IMG/VR virus record: IMGVR_UViG_3300001846_000239
Location: 1 to 64,000 of that record
Strand: one strand, 5' to 3'
Source: a virus
Length of the DNA: 64,000 nucleotides
The stretch's first letter is position 1. Each line of letters opens with the position of its first letter. The notes beneath the pieces are model-generated. The model was not told where the DNA came from and ran no database searches. It saw nothing but the letters and a program-made list of their open reading frames with translations. Shown piece by piece: positions 56,465 to 63,516 of this stretch. Both the position numbers and the translations under genes were made by a program.

Positions 56465-56681
56465 TGATATTAGAGAAGACGCTTTTGATAAATCAAAAGA
56501 AAAGAATGTTGACCAACTGAATAAAAAGCTTCAGAGTATGTCTCAGCATATTAACAACTTAGAAAAGTTGGACAAGCAAGGTGAAGGCAAAGGCGAAATG
56601 GCTAAAGAGATTAAAGTCTTCAAATCTAAATTCTTTGAACTGAATAAGGCTTTAGCAAAATTAGAAAATAGATTAGTGTAA
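56451..56681 (+). CDS. Small coiled-coil internal-protein candidate with leader
   Basis: 76 residues. Leader MKKFNDIREDAF with I-R-E (Glu9). The rest is a Lys/Glu coiled coil (LNKKLQSMSQHINNLEKLDKQ, then EIKVFKSKFFELNKALAKLENR). It is the last member of the array, 4 nt before the spanin genes. Confidence 0.55.
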   Translation: MKKFNDIREDAFDKSKEKNVDQLNKKLQSMSQHINNLEKLDKQGEGKGEMAKEIKVFKSKFFELNKALAKLENRLV

Positions 56682-56685
56682 AATT

Positions 56686-57078
56686 ATGTCAAAAATATTG
56701 ATTGGAATTATTGTTGCTATGGGTTTGTCAGGTATATTATATTACCAATTCTCCGTAGTACCTATGAAAAATAAAATCGAAGAACAGGGTAAGGTTATCC
56801 TTGCCCAAGATCTTCGTAATCAAGAACAAATTGCTACAATCGAAGCAATTCAGACTCGGATGGAGCAAACTACAATTGCTCTGACCGACATGCAAAACGA
56901 AAATCAAAGAATTGAAGCAGAAATGTCAGAATATCTTGATATATTCAGACGACATAATACTACTAAATTAGCAAGTGCTAAACCTGGATTGATGGAAAAA
57001 CGAATTAATAATGCAACCAAGGGGGTATTCGATGCAATTGAAAATGATAGCAAGCGCATTTCTAGTCTTAATGATTAG
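56686..57078 (+). CDS. Inner-membrane spanin candidate (Rz-like)
   Basis: 130 residues: an N-terminal membrane anchor (ILIGIIVAMGLSGILYYQF) followed by a long periplasmic coiled coil (KIEEQGKVILAQDLRNQEQ and onward). The gene for a lipoprotein starts inside its 3' end in another frame, the classic Rz/Rz1 layout. Spanins fuse inner and outer membranes at lysis. Confidence 0.75.
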   Translation: MSKILIGIIVAMGLSGILYYQFSVVPMKNKIEEQGKVILAQDLRNQEQIATIEAIQTRMEQTTIALTDMQNENQRIEAEMSEYLDIFRRHNTTKLASAKPGLMEKRINNATKGVFDAIENDSKRISSLND

Positions 57079-57529
57079 TGGATGTAGCTTACTCCAACAA
57101 CCTCCAAGAGAAGTAGAAATAATCACAAAACCGGTTCAAATTGAAATTGTTCAACCGGTAATGCCAAGACCATTAGATTTAAAAGAACCAAAATGGTATG
57201 TAGTTTCTGACTCTGTAATCATTGAAGAATGTATTAGGAATCAAGAAACTAAAGAAAGAGATTGTAAACTGGGTAAGGAAGATTTGTATCCTGAGGGATA
57301 CACATATCTAGACCGGTTTATTGATAGTATAAAAAAGAAGCACGGAGGCGATATTGTATTTGTCGCAATGACTGTTGATGATTATGAATTAATGTCCTAT
57401 AATACTCAGGAAATTAAAAGATATATAAATCAATTAGGTGAAGTTATAGTGTATTACAGGAATGTAACAATAGGTGATGAAGATGCTGGAGCAGTTGAAA
57501 TTAAAGTGGAGAAAAAGGAAGATGAGTAG
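57032..57529 (+). CDS. Outer-membrane spanin lipoprotein candidate (Rz1-like)
   Basis: 165 residues from the ATG at 57032 after AAGGGGG. MQLKMIASAFLVLMISGC is a lipoprotein signal with lipobox I-S-G-C18, followed by a Pro-rich segment (QQPPREVEIITKPVQIEIVQ, then PVMPRPLDLKEP). It overlaps the inner-membrane spanin by 47 nt. Longer than lambda Rz1, with an extra C-terminal domain of unknown role. Confidence 0.75.
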   Translation: MQLKMIASAFLVLMISGCSLLQQPPREVEIITKPVQIEIVQPVMPRPLDLKEPKWYVVSDSVIIEECIRNQETKERDCKLGKEDLYPEGYTYLDRFIDSIKKKHGGDIVFVAMTVDDYELMSYNTQEIKRYINQLGEVIVYYRNVTIGDEDAGAVEIKVEKKEDE

Positions 57530-57530
57530 A

Positions 57531-58277
57531 ATGAAAGATAAATTAACGGTATGGCAAAGGGCAGAGATAGCAGCTAAGTTATCAGCCATTGCTTATATGA
57601 ACCCAAAACCAGCTGAAACTGCATGTAAGAAATTAGGATTTGCGTCAGGAAAGATTATTAGTAGAGACGGTGCAGAGGTACTAATCGCAAAGGATAGAAA
57701 CGATTTGTGGTTTGCTTTTAGAGGAACAGAACCATCAAAACTAAATGATGTGATGGCCGATCTAAAAGTAATTAAAAATACTGCCAAAGCTGGTGGTAAA
57801 GTCCATGGCGGATTTCAAGAAGAAGTCAACGACCTATGGATGGATATTGTAAAAGAACTAGAACATAACGATCAACTTAAGGTAAGAAAAGATGTATACT
57901 TTACTGGTCATAGTCTTGGTGCTGCTATGGCTACCATTAGCGCAACGCGTTATCAACCGGAAGAATTGTTTACGTTCGGATCCCCGAGGGTCGGAGGTAA
58001 ATACTTCATCAAGAATATAAAGTGTGATCATTATAGGTTTATGAACAATAATGATATTGTTTGTAGAATCCCACCGGCTTGGTTGGGTTTTAAGCATCAT
58101 GGAGAAATGATTTATTTCGATAGAAATGGAAGTAGAGCTTTAAAACCAACTTGGGCTGATATGTTTTACGGTATTTTAAATAGCTGGAAAAGATTTAAAT
58201 TCTTTGACGGAATTGTAGATCACGGAATGCCTAATTATGTAAAGGCTATTAAGAAATTTGCTAAGGAAGCAGAATAA
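57531..58277 (+). CDS. Class 3 lipase-like alpha/beta hydrolase
   Basis: 248 residues from the ATG at 57531 (AAGGA 11 nt upstream; ATG 57522 is an alternative). GHSLGAAMATI near residue 126 is the nucleophile elbow; FRGTEP, FGSPRVGG (strand before the catalytic Asp) and DHGMPNYVK (His) complete a lipase_3 triad pattern. It follows the spanin genes and may help membrane disruption or host-lipid use. It overlaps the next ORF by 1 nt. Confidence 0.8.
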   Translation: MKDKLTVWQRAEIAAKLSAIAYMNPKPAETACKKLGFASGKIISRDGAEVLIAKDRNDLWFAFRGTEPSKLNDVMADLKVIKNTAKAGGKVHGGFQEEVNDLWMDIVKELEHNDQLKVRKDVYFTGHSLGAAMATISATRYQPEELFTFGSPRVGGKYFIKNIKCDHYRFMNNNDIVCRIPPAWLGFKHHGEMIYFDRNGSRALKPTWADMFYGILNSWKRFKFFDGIVDHGMPNYVKAIKKFAKEAE

Positions 58278-58393
58278 TGGATCCCGTAAATGCTTGGAAT
58301 AGTCTAACATATGTCGACGGTGTATTATTCACCGTTTGGCTTGGTATACTTTATTACGGAAAATGCTGGATAGACAGCAAATTTAAGGATTAA
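58277..58393 (+). CDS. Small membrane protein (38 aa)
   Basis: 38 residues, MDPVNAWNSLTYVDGVLFTV followed by WLGILYYGKCW: one hydrophobic segment. The start overlaps the lipase stop. Possible minor lysis or membrane protein. Confidence 0.5.
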   Translation: MDPVNAWNSLTYVDGVLFTVWLGILYYGKCWIDSKFKD

Positions 58394-58395
58394 CA

Positions 58396-58695
58396 ATGAG
58401 CTGGCTTATAACACTTACACTAAAATCAATTTTGTCTTCTATTATTGGTAGTTCTTTTTACGCTTGGTTTCAAGGCACAACACTTGGCATCTGGTTTCAA
58501 AAGCAAGTAGATAAATTTATGCAGTACTTTGCAGAGAAGTATGAACTAGAATTAATGAAAAAAGATGCAAAGTTTAGAAAACAGTATCCACTTCAGGCTG
58601 AAAGATTAGATCATCTTGAAGCTGATGTGCAGACCTTCTTTGAACTTCCAATAGTTCAAAAGGCCCTTCAGGCTGAATTAAAAAAGAAAAAATAA
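58396..58695 (+). CDS. Small protein with hydrophobic N terminus (99 aa)
   Basis: 99 residues. The N-terminal ~32 residues are hydrophobic/amphipathic (WLITLTLKSILSSIIGSSFY, then GIWFQKQV); the rest is a charged helical domain (KFRKQYPLQAERLDHLEADVQTFFE). Similar proteins occur at this place in marine T4-like phages. No proven role. Confidence 0.6.
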   Translation: MSWLITLTLKSILSSIIGSSFYAWFQGTTLGIWFQKQVDKFMQYFAEKYELELMKKDAKFRKQYPLQAERLDHLEADVQTFFELPIVQKALQAELKKKK

Positions 58696-58698
58696 CTA

Positions 58699-58727
58699 TG
58701 TACAAAATTTAGCTTTCGTGTTATAAT
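58699..58727 (+). promoter_or_regulatory. Early promoter upstream of nrdA
   Basis: TGTACA (58699-58704), 17-nt spacer, TATAAT (58722-58727). The nrdA leader is about 22 nt and has no obvious SD. Confidence 0.85.
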
Positions 58728-58756
58728 ATATAATATTATTATTTAACTAACTGACA

Positions 58757-61075
58757 ATGAATGACGGACTAAAACTTATGACGATGCACGTAACTAAGCG
58801 TGACGGCTCGACGCAGGACTTTGACTTAGAAAAAGTACACAAGGTCTTAGAATGGGCTACCGCTGACATTTCTGGAGTTTCGATTTCTGAGATCGAACTC
58901 AAGGCAAACATACAACTATATGACAAGATTCCAGCTTATGATATTCATGAGCTTCTTATTAAATCTGCCGCAGAACTAATTTCTGAGCATACTCCAAATT
59001 ACCAATTTGTAGCAGCTCGATTAGTTTCTTATAAACTTCGAAAAGAAGTATACGGAGATTATAAACCTTGGCCACTAAAGCAAATCATTATTGAGAATGT
59101 AAGTAATAATATTTACGATGGTGGTATTATGGAATCTTATAATCCAGATGAAATCGACGAACTAGACGCTTACATCAAACACGATCGTGACGATAATTTT
59201 ACCTATGCTGGTATGGAACAGTTTAGAGGTAAATATCTAGTACAAGATCGAAGAACAAAACAACATTTTGAAACTCCTCAAGTGTTGTATATGATGATTG
59301 CGGCTACGTTATTTTCTAACTATCCAAAAGAAACTCGTATGAAATACGTAAAGGACTACTACGATGCAATTTCTCAATTTTATATTTCATTACCTACACC
59401 AATTATGGCAGGAGTTCGAACTCCAACAAGACAATTCTCAAGTTGTGTACTCATTGAATCTGGTGATAGCCTCGATTCTATTAATTCTACTGCTACGAGT
59501 ATTGTCAAATATATAAGTAAAAAAGCAGGTATTGGTATTGGCGCGGGTTCTATTCGAGCAGAAGGTGCACGAGTTGGTGATGGATCAGTTGTCCATACCG
59601 GTTTGATTCCGTTTCTAAAATATTTTCAGGCTGCAGTTAAGTCATGTTCACAAGGTGGTGTTCGAGGTGGTGCTGCTACGGTATATCTACCTATTTGGCA
59701 CTATGAATTTGAAGATCTAGTAGTACTTAAAAATAATAAAGGTATTGAAGAGAATCGGGTTCGTCACATGGATTATGCATTCCAGTTGAACAAACTGATG
59801 TATGAACGACTTCTTACTGGTGGTAATATAACTTTCTTTGATCCGAATGATGTCCCAGGGTTATATGACGCATTCTTTGATGATCAAGATAAGTTTAAAG
59901 AATTGTATGAAAAATACGAACGAGCATATTCGATTCGTAAGAAAACATTACCAGCTACAGAAGTATTTTCTCAACTTATTCAACAAAGAAAAGATACTGG
60001 TAGAATCTATATAATGAATGTAGATCACGCAAACGAACATGGTGCATTTGATCCTAAACAAGCACCAATTAAGATGAGTAATCTATGTTGTGAAATTGAT
60101 CTACCTACAAGTCCATTGTCAGACAATCCGGATGAAGGTGAGATTTCATTATGTACACTATCAGCAATTAATTGGGGATTAATTAATGAACCATCAGAAT
60201 TTGAAAAATATTGCAACCTGTCTGTTCGTGCTCTCGATGAGTTGCTTGACTATCAGTCTTATCCTGTACGTGCGGCAGAACGTGGGACTATGAATCGTAG
60301 ACCGCTGGGTATTGGTATTATTAACCTAGCATATTTCTTAGCTAAACGTGGTCTTAAATATGATGAATCAGCCTTTGAAATTGTTGATGAGTACGCAGAA
60401 GCATGGTCATATTACTTAATTAAGGCTTCTCAGCAATTAGCTGAAGAAAAAGGTGAAATAAATTTAAAAAATCATACAAAATATGCCGGTGGAGTTCTCC
60501 CAATTGATACATATAAACGAGAGCTAGATAATTTAATAGAGCATAAAGAAAGACTACCGTGGAACGAGCTTAGAGAAAAACTCCTAGAAACGGGAACTCG
60601 CAATTCTACTCTAATGGCATTAATGCCTGCTGAAACAAGCGCTCAAATTTCTAATAGCACGAATGGTATTGAACCACCTCGAGCATTAGTTAGTTACAAA
60701 CAGAGTAAAGATGGAGTTATGGCTCAGGTTGTACCTGGTTATCACCATCTAAAAAATAAATATGATCTTCTGTGGGATCAAAAATCTCCAGATGGATATT
60801 TAAAAATTTGTGGAATTTTACAAAAATATATTGATCAGGGGATCAGTGTAAATACCTCTTATAACCCTGAACATTATGAAGATAATAAAATTCCGATGTC
60901 TGTAATGTTGACTGATCTTGTTACAGCATATAAGTATGGCCTAAAACAGCTCTACTACTTTAATACGTACGACGGAGCCGGTGAAATAACTGACAATGAA
61001 ACGCATCACGCGTATGATGGTGAAAGTGAACAACCAACATATGACAACGAAGAATGCGATAGTTGTACTATCTAA
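58757..61075 (+). CDS. nrdA: Ribonucleotide reductase class I alpha subunit NrdA
   Basis: 772 residues. An ATP-cone-like N terminus (HVTKRDGSTQDFDLEKVHKVLEWA), the SSCVLIE redox-Cys strand, NLCCEIDLPTSP, and ETSAQISNSTNGIEPPRALVSYKQSKDG in the catalytic barrel; C-terminal ECDSCTI carries the shuttle Cys pair. It reduces ribonucleoside diphosphates with NrdB. The start lacks an SD; MTMHV at about 58778 is a possible alternative. Confidence 0.96.
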   Translation: MNDGLKLMTMHVTKRDGSTQDFDLEKVHKVLEWATADISGVSISEIELKANIQLYDKIPAYDIHELLIKSAAELISEHTPNYQFVAARLVSYKLRKEVYGDYKPWPLKQIIIENVSNNIYDGGIMESYNPDEIDELDAYIKHDRDDNFTYAGMEQFRGKYLVQDRRTKQHFETPQVLYMMIAATLFSNYPKETRMKYVKDYYDAISQFYISLPTPIMAGVRTPTRQFSSCVLIESGDSLDSINSTATSIVKYISKKAGIGIGAGSIRAEGARVGDGSVVHTGLIPFLKYFQAAVKSCSQGGVRGGAATVYLPIWHYEFEDLVVLKNNKGIEENRVRHMDYAFQLNKLMYERLLTGGNITFFDPNDVPGLYDAFFDDQDKFKELYEKYERAYSIRKKTLPATEVFSQLIQQRKDTGRIYIMNVDHANEHGAFDPKQAPIKMSNLCCEIDLPTSPLSDNPDEGEISLCTLSAINWGLINEPSEFEKYCNLSVRALDELLDYQSYPVRAAERGTMNRRPLGIGIINLAYFLAKRGLKYDESAFEIVDEYAEAWSYYLIKASQQLAEEKGEINLKNHTKYAGGVLPIDTYKRELDNLIEHKERLPWNELREKLLETGTRNSTLMALMPAETSAQISNSTNGIEPPRALVSYKQSKDGVMAQVVPGYHHLKNKYDLLWDQKSPDGYLKICGILQKYIDQGISVNTSYNPEHYEDNKIPMSVMLTDLVTAYKYGLKQLYYFNTYDGAGEITDNETHHAYDGESEQPTYDNEECDSCTI

Positions 61076-61089
61076 CAAGAGGTAATATT

Positions 61090-61257
61090 ATGAAGAAACG
61101 ACCAAAGATTAAATTTAAGAGTAGTGGCGAATGGGATGCATTAACTTCTGCCAAGAAATTTTACTGCTATCTTACAAAACCAGGTATTTCTAAGCGAATA
61201 AAAAGGATATATAATAAACGCTTTAGAAAACTGGGCAAAGATGAGTGTGTCTCGTGA
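61090..61257 (+). CDS. Small basic protein between nrdA and nrdB
   Basis: 55 residues from the ATG at 61090 after AAGAGGTAA, very Lys/Arg-rich (KKRPKIKFKSSGEW, then GISKRIKRIYNKRFRKLGK). It overlaps the next start (GTGA). Not recognised. Confidence 0.6.
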   Translation: MKKRPKIKFKSSGEWDALTSAKKFYCYLTKPGISKRIKRIYNKRFRKLGKDECVS

Positions 61258-61646
61258 AATGGTTAGCCGTAACACTAGCGTGTTTACTGTCGGGCACAGT
61301 AATGGCAAACGAAGCCCAAGAATTAGTCTTACCTGAAACATCCGAATGGTTACCTTTAACTGCATCATGTAGCTTTACAGATCAAGGTCCAATGTTGGAA
61401 GAACGGCATGGTGAAATCGCATTAGTTGGCGGCCGAATGGTCGTCGTTATACCAGATGAAAAACGACTTCCTGGTAGACTTAGATTTTATATTAATACAG
61501 AAACAGGCTCTTTCACTATAGTATTTGTAGTTGAGGGACAAAGAAATATTCACTGTATTATTGCCTCAGGTCTAGAACTAGAGCCACTAAAGTATAAAAG
61601 CACATTAAACATATTAAAAAAGAAATTAAAAGGAACATTAACGTAA
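61254..61646 (+). CDS. Secreted (periplasmic) hypothetical protein
   Basis: 130 residues from the GTG at 61254, chosen because it gives a clean signal peptide (KWLAVTLACLLSGTVMA, likely cut before NEA) and overlaps the previous stop by 4 nt. The mature part is beta-rich with two Cys (SCSFTDQG...HCIIASG), which could form a disulphide in the periplasm. Family not recognised. It lies inside the nrd operon. Confidence 0.6.
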   Translation: MKWLAVTLACLLSGTVMANEAQELVLPETSEWLPLTASCSFTDQGPMLEERHGEIALVGGRMVVVIPDEKRLPGRLRFYINTETGSFTIVFVVEGQRNIHCIIASGLELEPLKYKSTLNILKKKLKGTLT

Positions 61647-62720
61647 ATGGCAGTATTGAAAAAGAATAGAAAATCTCATCTAACAAAGAATATGTTTTTA
61701 GATGAAGCGGTTGATATTCAACGTTATGATGAAGTAAAATACCCACAAATGGATAAAATCACAGATAGACAACTTGGTTTCTTTTGGAGACCTGAAGAAG
61801 TTGATGTATCTAAAGACAAAAAGGATTTTAACGCTCTTACAGAGAATGAACAACACATCTTTACTAGTAATCTGAAAAGACAGATTCTACTTGATAGTGT
61901 ACAAGGCCGAGCTCCTAACTTGGCATTTCTTCCAATCGTATCTTTACCTGAAGTAGAGAATTGGATTGAAACATGGTCATTTTCTGAAACGATTCATAGT
62001 AGATCATATACACATATTATTCGTAATATCTATCCAGATCCATCATTTGTATTTGATGGCTTACTAGAAGAAAAGAATATTATGGATTGTGGTAAATCAA
62101 TCGCAAAATATTACGACGATCTAATCATATGTAATAATGGTCCGACAAATAAAATAGATCATAAGAGAGCGATTTGGATGGCATTGATGAGTGCTAATGC
62201 TTTAGAAGGTGTTAGATTCTATGTATCATTTGCTTGTTCATGGGCTTTTGCTGAATTGAAGAAGATGGAAGGGAACGCAAAAATTATTAAGTTGATTGCA
62301 CGTGATGAGAATGTTCATCTAGCATCAACTACAACTATGCTCAAGCTTCTTAAAAAAGAAGATAAAGATTTCGAAAAGATCGCGAAAGAAATGGAGCAAA
62401 AATGTATTGATCTATATGTTGAAGTTATTGATCAAGAAAAAGAATGGGCTAAATACCTATTCAAAAACGGTTCAATGATCGGACTAAATGAAAAGATTTT
62501 GGCTGATTATATCGAATGGATCGGATGTAAGAGAATGAGGGCAATCGGGTTACCATGTCCTTATGTAGTACCACAAGCAAATCCACTACCATGGACTGAA
62601 AAATGGATCGGAGGCGGTAACGTACAAGTTGCTCCTCAAGAGACTGAAATCAGTTCTTATATTATTGGTGGTGTTAAACAAGATATTGATAACGACGCAT
62701 TAAAAGGATTAAGTTTATGA
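61647..62720 (+). CDS. nrdB: Ribonucleotide reductase class I beta subunit NrdB
   Basis: 357 residues, ferritin-like. Metal-ligand helices: ENWIETWSFSETIHSRSY (E...E-x-x-H) and KLIARDENVHLAST (E-x-x-H); FFWRPEEVDVS is the usual N-terminal segment and the final GLSL end is short. It provides the radical cofactor for NrdA. It overlaps the glutaredoxin gene by 4 nt. Confidence 0.95.
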   Translation: MAVLKKNRKSHLTKNMFLDEAVDIQRYDEVKYPQMDKITDRQLGFFWRPEEVDVSKDKKDFNALTENEQHIFTSNLKRQILLDSVQGRAPNLAFLPIVSLPEVENWIETWSFSETIHSRSYTHIIRNIYPDPSFVFDGLLEEKNIMDCGKSIAKYYDDLIICNNGPTNKIDHKRAIWMALMSANALEGVRFYVSFACSWAFAELKKMEGNAKIIKLIARDENVHLASTTTMLKLLKKEDKDFEKIAKEMEQKCIDLYVEVIDQEKEWAKYLFKNGSMIGLNEKILADYIEWIGCKRMRAIGLPCPYVVPQANPLPWTEKWIGGGNVQVAPQETEISSYIIGGVKQDIDNDALKGLSL

Positions 62721-62944
62721 ACATAGAAATTTATAGTAAGGATGGTTGCCCCAGCTGTGTTGTAGCAGAAGCAAAAGCTTCGATGCTTAAAAGAGCATCG
62801 TACAAAGTCTACAAATTAGGTGTAGATTTCACTCGAGAAGAATTGTTAGCAAAATTTCCAACGGCTAGAACATTCCCTCAAATCACAATCGATGGTAAAT
62901 CAATCGGTGGTGCACAAGAATTTCTAGAAATGGAGATTGTGTAA
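62717..62944 (+). CDS. nrdC: Glutaredoxin NrdC/Grx
   Basis: 75 residues with redox motif CPSC at residues 11-14, the cis-Pro strand TFPQITIDG and GGAQEFLE. It re-reduces ribonucleotide reductase. Overlaps on both sides indicate one translational unit with nrdB. Confidence 0.92.
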   Translation: MNIEIYSKDGCPSCVVAEAKASMLKRASYKVYKLGVDFTREELLAKFPTARTFPQITIDGKSIGGAQEFLEMEIV

Positions 62945-63084
62945 TGAAACGAACGGTTGTAGATTGTGATTATTGCTATAATAAATCTATAATTGCTCAT
63001 AGTGAGGATGATGTAGTATTATTCTGTCCTCACTGTGGAGAGGCCCAAGGAGATGATCTAGAAGAACTAGATTTTGATGAGTAA
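62944..63084 (+). CDS. Small zinc-ribbon-like protein (46 aa)
   Basis: 46 residues. VDCDYCYNK and FCPHCGEAQ give two C-x-x-C knuckles with about 17 residues between, followed by an acidic tail (GDDLEELDFDE). It overlaps the glutaredoxin stop by 1 nt, and the next ATG follows its stop directly. Function unknown. Confidence 0.65.
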   Translation: MKRTVVDCDYCYNKSIIAHSEDDVVLFCPHCGEAQGDDLEELDFDE

Positions 63085-63507
63085 ATGACATGGCACTACA
63101 AAGGCAAAGAATGGCAGCCGCCAGAAGAGTTCAATCCCAAAGACGCTTATGGCTTTGTTTACATGATAACGAACAGAGCGACCAACCGCAAGTATATCGG
63201 AAAGAAGTTCTTTTGGAACCAGAAAACTCTTCCTATAACGAAAACTCGGAAGAGGCGAAAAAGAACGTTAGTTGAATCTGATTGGAGAGAATACTACGGA
63301 TCTAATAAACATCTTAATGAAGATGTAAACAAACAAGGCGAAGATTTCTTTTATAGAGAGATACTTCACTTTTGTAAAACTAAAGGAGAATGTTCTTACA
63401 TGGAAGCAAAAGAACAATTCGATCGAGGTGTACTTTTAACGGATGATTACTATAATGGAATCATTCAAATAAGACTTGGCGGAAACGCTATTAAGAAAAT
63501 TAAGTAA
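63085..63507 (+). CDS. GIY-YIG-like endonuclease
   Basis: 140 residues. YGFVYMITNRATNRKYIGKKFFW has the G-F-V-Y...K-Y-I-G form of the GIY-YIG motif, followed by a basic RKRRKRT patch, DWREYYGSNKHL (conserved Y-Y-G-S) and EAKEQFDRGVL (Glu). It is short, with no separate DNA-binding domain, so it may be a stand-alone phage nuclease rather than a full homing enzyme. Confidence 0.7.
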   Translation: MTWHYKGKEWQPPEEFNPKDAYGFVYMITNRATNRKYIGKKFFWNQKTLPITKTRKRRKRTLVESDWREYYGSNKHLNEDVNKQGEDFFYREILHFCKTKGECSYMEAKEQFDRGVLLTDDYYNGIIQIRLGGNAIKKIK

Positions 63508-63516
63508 GGATTTATA

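Noticed and set aside
54248-58695. An endolysin in the lysis region
   Set aside because: Spanins, a lipase and small membrane proteins are present, but no muramidase, amidase or peptidase motif was found; the endolysin is probably outside the window.
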